Shown here piece by piece: positions 1 to 7,917 of a DNA stretch of 27,507 nucleotides. The stretch comes from JAWLEV01 sp046538105 (GTDB lineage Bacteria > Chloroflexota > Anaerolineae > UBA1429): NCBI GenBank assembly GCA_046538105.1, contig JBKHJO010000035.1, positions 1-27,507 on the forward strand, in the 5' to 3' direction. Below the pieces are notes generated by a model. That model was given only the letters and a program-made list of their open reading frames with translations. It had not been told where the DNA came from and did not search any database. How positions within the stretch are numbered: the stretch's first letter is position 1; every line of letters begins with the position of its first letter. The position numbers and the translations under genes are program-made.

Positions 1-62
1 CGCACATGAGCAAGTTGAGAACTCTTCCAATCACCTTTTCTGTCGGTTTTTGAACCCACTGC

Positions 63-91
63 TAGACGAATCGTCATACTATGTGTATAAT
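63..91 (+). promoter_or_regulatory. Predicted sigma70 promoter of the amaP-like gene
   Basis: A -35-like TAGACG (63-68, 4 of 6 consensus bases) is followed after 17 bp by a perfect -10 TATAAT (86-91). Transcription would start near 98, giving a leader of about 60 nt before the ATG at 158. The rest of 1-133 holds no gene that I can support. Confidence 0.6.
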
Positions 92-157
92 GAGTTTGAT
101 GGGTGGTGGTGATGGAGTGGTGTCGTCGCTGATATGCTAGGAAGGAGAGGAGAGGTC

Positions 158-874
158 ATGAATACATTTAATCGGATCATTATGATTCTGGCTATTATCG
201 TGGCATTGGTCGTGATCGCCTTTGTCATGATACGTCCCCTTGAAGCCGTCGGGTTTGCGAGGGTGGGATTGGATTACTTTGAGCAGATCCTATTCGAGGA
301 GCAGTTTTTCTATATCTTTTTGGTTATCACTGGCGGCCTCGAACTGATCCTGCTGATTCTCCTTTGGCTCGAATTACGAAGACGTAATCGAAAATCTGTG
401 CAGGTCGATATCGAAGGCGGCGGCAGGGCAAAGTTGAACATCTCCTCCGTAGCACAGAGCCTGGAATATCGCATCGATGAGCTGCCTGGAGTGCGCAAAG
501 TCAAGCCCAGAATCAAGAGCAGGGGCAAGGATCTCGACGTGACCATCGATCTCGATACCAGTCCCTCCGTGAATATCCCTGTCCTGTCGGCCAAGGTAGT
601 AGATCTGTGTCGCGACATCCTAGAAGGTCAGCTTGGGGTCAGGATCCACCGCAAGGTGCAGGTAAACGTCAGGCATGAACCCTACCCCCGTGGAACCATG
701 CCCTCAACAGAACCTTTTGGTGAAGAGTCCACCACAGAGATCCCAACATCGGAGGAAAGGGCGGGGGAAGAGACCGAATCGGCCGAGCCCGAGCCGACAA
801 TCCCAGGAGAAGGGAAAGAACAAGGAGAGGATACTTCTGACGAGAACACCCCAGAGGCTTCCTCCGACTGGTAG
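158..874 (+). CDS. amaP: AmaP-type alkaline shock response membrane anchor protein
   Basis: This 238-residue membrane protein resembles AmaP, which in Gram-positive bacteria tethers Asp23-type proteins to the membrane during envelope stress. Two hydrophobic helices (about residues 4-24 and 50-72) form a hairpin. They are followed by a basic stretch (LELRRRNRK) and an Asp23-like alpha/beta domain (about 80-172, including DVTIDLDTSPSVNI). The tail from about 180 is acidic, rich in Glu, Ser, Thr and Pro, and probably disordered. I chose the ATG at 158 rather than the in-frame ATG at 134 because a purine-rich ribosome-binding site (GGAGAGGAGAGG) lies between them and the hydrophobic helix begins right after this start. 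No separate Asp23 gene is in the window. The family call rests on topology and the domain pattern; partner and stress role are inferred. Confidence 0.75.
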   Translation: MNTFNRIIMILAIIVALVVIAFVMIRPLEAVGFARVGLDYFEQILFEEQFFYIFLVITGGLELILLILLWLELRRRNRKSVQVDIEGGGRAKLNISSVAQSLEYRIDELPGVRKVKPRIKSRGKDLDVTIDLDTSPSVNIPVLSAKVVDLCRDILEGQLGVRIHRKVQVNVRHEPYPRGTMPSTEPFGEESTTEIPTSEERAGEETESAEPEPTIPGEGKEQGEDTSDENTPEASSDW

Positions 875-910
875 GGTGACTGACAGGGTGATGTACGACG
901 ACCTTTCATA

Positions 911-957
911 GGGACTGATCCCGGAGAAACAACAGCACAAAAAGAGGGATCAGTCTC
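911..957. repeat. Inverted repeat between amaP and scpB
   Basis: Two 12-nt arms (911-922 and 946-957) pair with a single G-U wobble around a 23-nt A-rich loop. There is no run of T after the stem, so it is not a classical intrinsic terminator. It may act as an RNA structure or processing site between amaP and scpB. Eleven bases of the left arm (GGACTGATCCC) recur at 5928-5938, just upstream of rnc. Confidence 0.55.
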
Positions 958-1006
958 TACTTTTGAGAATGGATAGGCAAAGGAAAACTCGTCTTGAGGC
1001 AAGTGC

Positions 1007-1540
1007 ATGAAGAACAGCGATTTGAAACCGACAGACGCTGAGCGCCTCATAGAAGCGCTCCTGTTCATCGCGAAAGATCCCGTGAGCCTGCAAGACCTGG
1101 CAAGCGCACTCCAGGCGGATAGCGACACGGTAAAAGAGGCTATAGCACGCCTGGCCCGGGATGCAGAGGGGCGCGGTGTACGCATCGTGCAACAGAACTC
1201 TCACGTTCAGATGGTCACGGCGCCCGAGGCATCCCCCATCATAGAGAGATTCCTGGGCATCGACCGCTCCCGTAGCCTTTCATCCGCAGCCTTGGAGACC
1301 CTTTCCATCATAGCCTATAGACAGCCGGTCACCCGGGCCGAGATCGAGGCCATTCGCGGGGTCGATTCCAGCGGCGTCCTGCGTACTCTCGATGGCAGAT
1401 CCCTTATCGAATCTGTGGGGCGCCTGGAACAAGCGGGGCGCCCCATCCTCTATGGAACGACCTTTGAATTCCTACAGTACTTTGGGATCGATTCCCTCGA
1501 AGAACTTCCAGACCTTCCCGAGATCGAGGACTTGCGATAG
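1007..1540 (+). CDS. scpB: Segregation and condensation protein B
   Basis: ScpB is a regulatory subunit of the bacterial SMC-ScpA-ScpB condensin, which compacts and segregates the chromosome. The 177-residue length is normal. Two winged-helix domains are recognisable: the first spans about residues 10-85 (AERLIEALLFIAKDPVSLQDLA) and the second about 88-160. The second carries the hallmark stretch ALETLSIIAYRQPVTRAEIE with GVDSSGVLRTL after it. The ATG has only a modest GAGG-like ribosome-binding site. The gene converges on smc with 33 nt between their stop codons. The usual scpA neighbour is absent: amaP lies upstream instead, 132 nt away, with a hairpin in between. Function is firm from the conserved motifs. 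Confidence 0.95.
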   Translation: MKNSDLKPTDAERLIEALLFIAKDPVSLQDLASALQADSDTVKEAIARLARDAEGRGVRIVQQNSHVQMVTAPEASPIIERFLGIDRSRSLSSAALETLSIIAYRQPVTRAEIEAIRGVDSSGVLRTLDGRSLIESVGRLEQAGRPILYGTTFEFLQYFGIDSLEELPDLPEIEDLR

Positions 1541-1573
1541 AGGTATAGATTATTTACCCTCAAGGCACGACGC

Positions 1574-4500
1574 TCAGGCGATCTCCAACTGTTCAAGCCG
1601 CTCATCACCAAGTTCCAGGGAGAGGGCCTGAGAGGCTCCGCTCTCCCCCATACTTATGCCATAGATGGTCGATGCGGCCTCGATGGTCTGGCGGTTATGT
1701 GTGATCAACACAAACTGCGTCCTCTTTGCCTGCTCCTCAAGAAGGTCACGAAAACGCCCTACATTCGCCTCATCCAGGGCGGCGTCAACCTCATCCAGGA
1801 AGCAAAAGGGCACTGGGTTGGCCTGCAGCAGCGCGAACAGGAGGGCCACGCCAGTGAGAGCACGTTCTCCGCCTGAAAGGAGGGAAAGATCCTGCGTCCG
1901 CTTGCCAGGCGGACAGGCGATGATCTCTATCCCCGTCTCGCTCACATCGTCGGGAACCGTCAGTTTCAGGTGTGCACTTCCCCCCCCAAACAGCGCATGA
2001 AAGTATTCCTCAAATGCCTCGCCCACCGTCTCTACCGTGTCGAGAAAATCCCGTTCGATGGTGCGGTCCAACTCCTCAATGACCTGGCACAGGGCGTCGA
2101 CGGTCTCTTGAAGGTCCGATACCTGAGTCTCAAGGAAGGCCTGCCGTTCCGACAGTTCCCTGTACTCTTGAGGGGCCTGAGGATTGACATTTCTCAAGCG
2201 CTGAAGACGGCTCCTGAGGTGCTGGATTTCCTGTTCCAGGCGCGGAGGAATGTCCCTCACTGGTGGGATCTCCACCACATCCCCCCCCAGATTTAACCGT
2301 AATTGGTGGACCGTCTCATCTGGAAGTACAACATTCCCCAGATCGGTCTCGATGTCCCGTGCCAGCGCTTCCCGGCGATCCTCTACACGATGGCGTTCGA
2401 GGAGTGCTTCATTAAGTGCCGTTTCCGCCTCATGGATCTGCTCCTGTGCCCGCGTGTGTCGCTCCTCGATATCCTCCAGGGCCCGTGCCAGGATTTCCAA
2501 TTTTTGCCGTGCAGGTTCTACACGATCCTGCACATCGGCCAGTTTCCCTTGGATCTCCTCCCTCTTCACAGTCTTGGATTCGATCTCTTGGACCAGGTCG
2601 TCCAAATCCCGCTTGAGATGCTCCTTCTGAGATGCTTTATCCTCAACCTGTTTTTCAAGCTGTCTCAGGCTTTTTCGGTGACTCTCGAGCAACTCCTGTT
2701 GGCTGGAAACTGCTCGGTTCGCTACAGCCGTTTGAGTCTCTACTCTGGCAACTTTTTCGCGCAGCCCCTCATTCTCCACCAAGACGATCTTCCTCTGCAA
2801 AGAGTCCAAAACTTCCTGGATGGCATCCCGTTCCGCCTGCGCGCCGCCCAGATCCTCTCGTATCCTTCCCCGCTGAACCAACAGGCGGCTGCGCTGTTCC
2901 TCCAGTTGCTCGACGCGCGAGATCAACCATTCGCGTTCACGTTCCATCTCGCGCACATCCTCTCGGTGCTGTACAAAGGAGTCGTGAGCGGCTTCACGGC
3001 CAGATCGGACCTGACCTATCTGCTCTTCACAGGATACAAGACGACGCTGTAACTCCTGCAATTGCTCCCTTTGTCTGCCATGTTCTAGCGACGCCTGAGC
3101 CAACGCATCTTTGACGGCGCTGATACGTTCTGGTAACTCGCGCCATTCGCGCTCCCGCGCCAACAAGCGATCTCTCCCCTTGCGACTCCCTCCACTCAGG
3201 CTGCCATCCGGACGCACCGTCTCTCCGTCCAGGGTCACAAACAGAGAGACGCCGAAATCCTCGCTTAACAGACGCCTCGCCGCCTCCAAGTCCTCCACCA
3301 CCAGCACGCGCCCCAGTAGCAACTCAAACACGGGACGCGTATGCGGCGCAAAGCCGATCAACCTGCATGCCACCCCCACTACACCCTCGACTTGGGGCGC
3401 TCTCAGGACGGAAGACGGTTTCACGGTATCCAGAGGTAAAAAGGTAGCCCAACCACTTTGTCGGCGCTTTAGATAGTTGATGGCCGCCTCGGCATCCTCC
3501 CACGTCTCCGCCACCACATTCTGTAGCCGCGATCCCAGCGCGGACTCGATGGCCCGCTCTAATCTCTGGGGCACCTTTATCAGATTGGCCACCGTACCCA
3601 GCAATCCCGAGAGCCCTGCATCGGACGAGAGCACACTACGCACCCCCGGGTAGTAACCACTCAGATCCTCTCGTAGAGTCCGCAGCACCTCCTGACGCCC
3701 CACGAGTCCGTCTCTCCTGTTCTTGATCCGCGATATCTCCTCTTCATCCTCCTGCAAGACGGTCCGCAGGCGCGTTATCCGGCTTTCCAGATCACCCCGC
3801 TCGTCCCGCAGTTCGTCTTCCCGCTCCCGCAGGGTTTGTTCCCGATCTTCCAGTCGAGCTCTCAGCGCGTTGGCTTTCTTCAAACGCTTCGATACACGCT
3901 CCAGTTTCCTCTTCATCTCCCGAATCTCGGAGGTTATCTCCTCCTGGCGCTCATCCAGTTGTCGCAAACGCGCCCGACTGTCGGCCATAGAGGCCGCAAC
4001 TTCTCCGATCTTCTCCTGTTGCAGGTCGATGCCCTCTTGCAGTTCCACCCGTCTACTGTCCACATCGGCCAGTTGTTCGCGGATACGGGCCAGTTCTATC
4101 TTCCCCGTATCCCGGATGCCCTTCTGCTCCGCCAGTTCCTCCTCCGCGCGGGAAATTTCCTCCTTAAACACGGCACAACGCGAATGCATATCATCGATTT
4201 CCGCTATCAAGGCCTCGCGCTGTCTCTCATAGAGACGCTTGCGCTCCTCCATAACTGCCAGTTCTTGACGCAGCGTATCCGCTTGCTCCCGCAAATTGGA
4301 GGCCCGTCGCCTTCCATCCTCTATGGCCTCCCGCTGTGACACCCTCTGCGCTTCATTCTGTCGTCGCTCTCGCTCCAGGTCGCGAACCCGCGCACGCCGT
4401 GTGTGTAACTGTTCCCGAAGATTTGTCACCCGTTCCTCGGCTCGTACCAGATCGTGTCGGCACTGCTGCCAGCGATATCCATACCAGATACGCTGTAGTT

Positions 4501-5170
4501 CGCGTAAATCCTGCTGCAGCAGTGAACGTTCTCTCGCCCGCTCAGCCCGCTCTTCAAGTATGTCGACACGGGGCCGCAGTTCGTGCAAGATATCCGTGAC
4601 GCGCTCCAGATTATGTTCCGTCTCTTCTATCCTCCTCAGAGCGCGCTCGCGCTTGCGAAGACGAGACGTAACGTTCGCCGCCTCCTCAAAAAGATCCCGC
4701 CGCGCCTCGGGACGGAGCGAGAGGGCGGCATCCACCATTCCCTGTCCCATCACCGTGTATGTACTGCGGGCCAATCCCCCCTCACTCAGCAGGTCCATCA
4801 CCTCGCGATAAAGCACACGACTGCCATTCAAAAGATACTCGTTCTCGCTAGAGCGGTACGCCCGTCGCCCGATGGTTACCTCGCTGTATTCTATGGGAAG
4901 CGCACCATCCTCGTTATCCAGGGTGATCAGCACCTCGGCCATGCCTAACCTTGGCCGGTGATGACTGCCGGCAAAGATCATGTCATCGGTGGATCCGGCC
5001 CGCAAGAGGCTAAAACTTCGCTCCCCAAGCACCCAGCGGAGGGCATCGGCGATATTGCTCTTGCCACTGCCGTTAGGTCCTACGATGGCCGTGATGCCTT
5101 TGGGAAAGGAGAACTCGCACCGCGAGGCAAAGCTCTTGTAGCCGTAAAGTTCTAGGGTCTTCAGATGCAT
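1574..5170 (-). CDS. smc: Chromosome segregation ATPase SMC
   Basis: This is the full-length bacterial SMC, 1198 residues, the ATPase core of condensin. The N-terminal head has Walker A GPNGSGKSN at residues 31-39. Two long, heptad-rich coiled-coil arms (about 165-510 and 680-1020) flank a hinge around 520-640 that includes SGLLGTVANLI and SALGSRLQNVVAE. The C-terminal head has the ABC signature LSGGERAL from 1098 and Walker B FCFLDEVDAALDEAN, with the catalytic Asp-Glu near 1126. The ATG at 5170 gives the usual MxLKxLExxGYKSF beginning, although no strong ribosome-binding site precedes it. It is the last gene of an aspS-rnc-smc run, 39 nt after rnc. The many plus-strand open frames opposite it are by-products of its codon use. 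The 3' end converges on scpB. Confidence 0.98.
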   Translation of the reverse strand: MHLKTLELYGYKSFASRCEFSFPKGITAIVGPNGSGKSNIADALRWVLGERSFSLLRAGSTDDMIFAGSHHRPRLGMAEVLITLDNEDGALPIEYSEVTIGRRAYRSSENEYLLNGSRVLYREVMDLLSEGGLARSTYTVMGQGMVDAALSLRPEARRDLFEEAANVTSRLRKRERALRRIEETEHNLERVTDILHELRPRVDILEERAERARERSLLQQDLRELQRIWYGYRWQQCRHDLVRAEERVTNLREQLHTRRARVRDLERERRQNEAQRVSQREAIEDGRRRASNLREQADTLRQELAVMEERKRLYERQREALIAEIDDMHSRCAVFKEEISRAEEELAEQKGIRDTGKIELARIREQLADVDSRRVELQEGIDLQQEKIGEVAASMADSRARLRQLDERQEEITSEIREMKRKLERVSKRLKKANALRARLEDREQTLREREDELRDERGDLESRITRLRTVLQEDEEEISRIKNRRDGLVGRQEVLRTLREDLSGYYPGVRSVLSSDAGLSGLLGTVANLIKVPQRLERAIESALGSRLQNVVAETWEDAEAAINYLKRRQSGWATFLPLDTVKPSSVLRAPQVEGVVGVACRLIGFAPHTRPVFELLLGRVLVVEDLEAARRLLSEDFGVSLFVTLDGETVRPDGSLSGGSRKGRDRLLAREREWRELPERISAVKDALAQASLEHGRQREQLQELQRRLVSCEEQIGQVRSGREAAHDSFVQHREDVREMEREREWLISRVEQLEEQRSRLLVQRGRIREDLGGAQAERDAIQEVLDSLQRKIVLVENEGLREKVARVETQTAVANRAVSSQQELLESHRKSLRQLEKQVEDKASQKEHLKRDLDDLVQEIESKTVKREEIQGKLADVQDRVEPARQKLEILARALEDIEERHTRAQEQIHEAETALNEALLERHRVEDRREALARDIETDLGNVVLPDETVHQLRLNLGGDVVEIPPVRDIPPRLEQEIQHLRSRLQRLRNVNPQAPQEYRELSERQAFLETQVSDLQETVDALCQVIEELDRTIERDFLDTVETVGEAFEEYFHALFGGGSAHLKLTVPDDVSETGIEIIACPPGKRTQDLSLLSGGERALTGVALLFALLQANPVPFCFLDEVDAALDEANVGRFRDLLEEQAKRTQFVLITHNRQTIEAASTIYGISMGESGASQALSLELGDERLEQLEIA

Positions 5171-5209
5171 ACTATTCTGCTATCAGCGAGCAAAGATGAA
5201 CGAGAAACT

Positions 5210-5911
5210 TTAGACACCATGGACTTTCAGGGCGGCATCAGCAGCAGCCTTTTCCGCCTCCCTCTTGCTGGCCCCTGCTCCTTCCCCCCAAACTTTATCA
5301 TTCACTAGAACTTGTGCGGTGAACATCTTGGCATGATCGGGGCCTTTTTCGCGAACGATACGATAGTTGGGAGTGATATGAAGGCGTCCCTGCACATATT
5401 CCTGCAGCGTCGTCTTTGGATCTCTTGGATCATAATGGCGCGCAATCTCCTCTTCCCGCTGCTCCAAGAAACGATGCACCCAGGCGCGCGCCCGCTCCAT
5501 GCCCCGATCCAAGTAAATGGCCCCTACCAACGCTTCAAATGCTGCACAGAGATTGGCAGCCCGCGACCGACCGCCGCTGGCAGCCTCTCCTCTGCCAAGA
5601 CGCAGATACTCTCCCAGATTGATTTGTTGCGCAAAGGAGGCCAACCCTTCGGTACGCACGATATACGCACGCACGCTCGTAAGGACACCCTCCCGGGCAG
5701 AGGGATAATGCGTATAAATCCATTCTCCCACCAGAAAATCGAGGATGGCATCTCCCAGAAACTCCAGACGCTGATTGTCGCCAGCGTCACAATCCGCATG
5801 TTCATTCGTAAAGGAACTGTGCGTCAACGCCTCGTCGAGAAGCAACACATCCTCAAAACGTATGTCTATCTGGGATTGAAAACGCGCTAGTGCCTTGTCT
5901 CGCTCAGTCAC
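5210..5911 (-). CDS. rnc: Ribonuclease III
   Basis: RNase III cleaves double-stranded RNA, including rRNA precursors. The 233-residue protein has the catalytic domain (1-155) and a C-terminal dsRNA-binding domain (about 163-232, TTLQEYVQGRL to ASKREAEKAAADAAL). The signature NQRLEFLGDAILDFLV supplies E50 and D54, and E126 in AAFEALVGAIYLD is a third acidic ligand. Two acids usually found near the active site are replaced: the residue matching E. coli E38 is Gln (Q47), and the one matching D114 is Ala (A123). This may be a lineage trait and need not abolish activity. The start is a GTG with AGGGGAG 9 nt upstream; the nearby ATG runs into a stop at once. It lies 38 nt after aspS and 39 nt before smc, consistent with one transcript. 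Confidence 0.95.
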   Translation of the reverse strand: MTERDKALARFQSQIDIRFEDVLLLDEALTHSSFTNEHADCDAGDNQRLEFLGDAILDFLVGEWIYTHYPSAREGVLTSVRAYIVRTEGLASFAQQINLGEYLRLGRGEAASGGRSRAANLCAAFEALVGAIYLDRGMERARAWVHRFLEQREEEIARHYDPRDPKTTLQEYVQGRLHITPNYRIVREKGPDHAKMFTAQVLVNDKVWGEGAGASKREAEKAAADAALKVHGV

Positions 5912-5949
5912 CTATCATATCTCCCCTGGACTGATCCCAGCCACCCCAC

Positions 5950-7716
5950 CTAATCCGCGAGGGACAGCCTGATATGCAACTCCTCAATCTGCCGCTCAGA
6001 TATGGGCGATGGCGCCTGCGTCATCAGATCCACGGCGCTCTGGGTCTTGGGAAAGGCCATAACCTCACGGATGTTCGGCTCATCGGCCAGGAGCATGACC
6101 AGACGGGCGATGCCTACAGCGATCCCCCCATGAGGGGGCGCCCCATACTCAAAGGCCTCCAGCATATGCCCGAACTGTGCCTCGGCATCCTCTTCCGTCA
6201 ATCCAATGGCCCGGAACAGGCTTGCCTGCACATCGCGCTGATGAATGCGAATGCTTCCACCCCCCAACTCGTATCCGTTGGCCACAATATCGTACGCTTT
6301 GGCTCGCGCCTGCTCAGGAACGGTCTCTAAAAGGGGCACATCTTTATCGTGGGGAGCAGTAAAAGGATGATGAACAGCCGTATAGCGTTCCTCATCCTCG
6401 TCCCATTCGACAAGGGGGAAATCGGTGATCCAGGCAAAGGCAAGCACGTCATCATCGAGTAGTTCAAGACGCCGTCCCATCTCCAATCGCAACTGCCCCA
6501 GAACATTGGCCACCACCGAAGGCTCGTCGGCCACAAGGAGGATCAGATCCCCCGTCCCCGCTCCCGTGCGCTTCACCATGGCCTCTACCTCGCCGTCTGA
6601 CAGAAACTTGGAGACTGGCGAACGAACCTCGTCCTCTTCCAAAGCCACCCAGATTAACCCTTTGGCCCCATAGTCTTTCGCCTTCTCTTCCAGGGCATCA
6701 AGTTCACTGCGGGAATAGTCCGCGCAGCCTGGCACGCAAATCGCCTTGACCTCCCCCCCCGACGCAACCGTCCCACTAAGGATGCGAAACTCGGATTCCC
6801 GCGCGACATCCGACAGATCCACAAGAAACATATCAAATCGAATCTCTGGTTTGTCAGTGCCGTACTTTTCCATGGCTTCTCGATAGGTAAAGCGCGGAAA
6901 GGGACTATGCAAGAGGTGCTTATCCGAGAGCGTCTCTACGAGCGCCGTGAACAGTGCCTCCGTCAGCCCCATCACGTCCTCTTGTTCCACAAAGGCCATC
7001 TCTAGGTCAAGCTGAGTGAACTCGGGTTGACGGTCGGCTCGTTGATCCTCGTCACGAAAACAGCGGGCAATCTGAAAATAGCGCTCGAACCCCGCCACCA
7101 TGAGCAACTGTTTCAACTGCTGGGGGGATTGTGGCAGGGCATAAAACCGCCCCGGATGCAGACGACTGGGCACCACATAGTCCCTTGCCCCCTCTGGGGT
7201 GCTTTTGATAAGGATAGGAGTCTCGATCTCCAGGAAATCCCGCTCCGAAAGATAATCCCGAATAAAGCGCACCACGCGATGTCGTAGTATTATGTTACGC
7301 TGTATCCGTTTTCTTCGTAGATCGAGATACCGATAGCGCAGCCGCAGTGTCTCGTCCACGTCCTCTTCCTTGTTGATATAGAAGACGGGAGTTTTGGATT
7401 CGTTCAGTATAGTCACATCCTCCGCATACATCTCGATGTCGCCCGTATCCATATCGGGATTGGCCATACCCTCAGGCCGGAGGGCCACCTCGCCCTGGAC
7501 TTGAATGACGTACTCGTTGCGGAGATCAGCGGCTATTTCATAGGCATTCGAAGATACCTCGGGATTGAAAACCACCTGGGACATACCCCAACGGTCCCGC
7601 AAATCGACAAAGATCAAGCCCCCATGATCTCGCCGGCGGTCGACCCACCCGGCCAGGACGACCTTTTTCCCCACATCCTCACGTCTCAACTCTCCACACG
7701 TATGCGTCTTTAGCAT
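5950..7716 (-). CDS. aspS: Aspartyl-tRNA synthetase
   Basis: This class II synthetase of 588 residues charges tRNA with aspartate in the cytoplasm. The N-terminal OB fold contains WVDRRRDHGGLIFVDLRD. Class II motif 2 reads FRDEDQRADRQPEFTQLD, and motif 3 is GGIAVGIARLVMLL followed by AFPKT. A bacterial-type GAD insertion lies between motifs 2 and 3. Motif 3 keeps the ATP-binding Arg but has Ala where most bacterial enzymes have Asp (GLDRL). I moved the start from 7803 to the ATG at 7716, because GGAGG sits at the right distance there and MLKTHTCGELR matches the family N-terminus. The His in RRRDHGG resembles AspRS enzymes that also charge tRNA-Asn; that specificity is inference. It heads the aspS-rnc-smc run, with a good promoter at 7762-7789. 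Confidence 0.96.
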   Translation of the reverse strand: MLKTHTCGELRREDVGKKVVLAGWVDRRRDHGGLIFVDLRDRWGMSQVVFNPEVSSNAYEIAADLRNEYVIQVQGEVALRPEGMANPDMDTGDIEMYAEDVTILNESKTPVFYINKEEDVDETLRLRYRYLDLRRKRIQRNIILRHRVVRFIRDYLSERDFLEIETPILIKSTPEGARDYVVPSRLHPGRFYALPQSPQQLKQLLMVAGFERYFQIARCFRDEDQRADRQPEFTQLDLEMAFVEQEDVMGLTEALFTALVETLSDKHLLHSPFPRFTYREAMEKYGTDKPEIRFDMFLVDLSDVARESEFRILSGTVASGGEVKAICVPGCADYSRSELDALEEKAKDYGAKGLIWVALEEDEVRSPVSKFLSDGEVEAMVKRTGAGTGDLILLVADEPSVVANVLGQLRLEMGRRLELLDDDVLAFAWITDFPLVEWDEDEERYTAVHHPFTAPHDKDVPLLETVPEQARAKAYDIVANGYELGGGSIRIHQRDVQASLFRAIGLTEEDAEAQFGHMLEAFEYGAPPHGGIAVGIARLVMLLADEPNIREVMAFPKTQSAVDLMTQAPSPISERQIEELHIRLSLAD

Positions 7717-7761
7717 CGCCAATTCCTCCGTATATGGACACGAAAGCGAGGTAGTCTCTAC

Positions 7762-7789
7762 ATTATATACTCTGGCAAAAAGTAGACAA
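7762..7789 (-). promoter_or_regulatory. Predicted sigma70 promoter of aspS-rnc-smc
   Basis: On the minus strand, TTGTCT (7789-7784) precedes a perfect TATAAT (7767-7762) by 16 bp. The start of transcription would fall about 40 nt ahead of the chosen aspS ATG. It also supports that ATG over the one at 7803, which would lie upstream of the promoter. Confidence 0.65.
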
Positions 7790-7832
7790 AATGAATTGCC
7801 CACTCTTATCGAACAGGAAAGTGGGTCTCATC

Positions 7833-7861
7833 TTGAAGCATATCTGAAACCATTGTATAGT
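7833..7861 (+). promoter_or_regulatory. Predicted sigma70 promoter of the ManD/RspA-like gene
   Basis: TTGAAG (7833-7838) and TATAGT (7856-7861) are separated by 17 bp. Transcription would start near 7868, leaving a leader of about 50 nt with GGAGG just ahead of the ATG at 7918. Confidence 0.65.
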
Positions 7862-7917
7862 AGACCGTGTTGGACAGAAGATGGATTCGCTAGCACACTA
7901 TTCTACGGAGGATTATC

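Noticed and set aside
1..7. ATG on the minus strand at position 7 as the start of a gene leaving the window
   Set aside because: Only two codons are visible and no ribosome-binding site is close enough.
2303..3052. 249-codon open frame opposite smc (and several others between 1665 and 4948)
   Set aside because: Shadows of the arginine- and glutamate-rich SMC coiled coil; no ribosome-binding sites or protein features.
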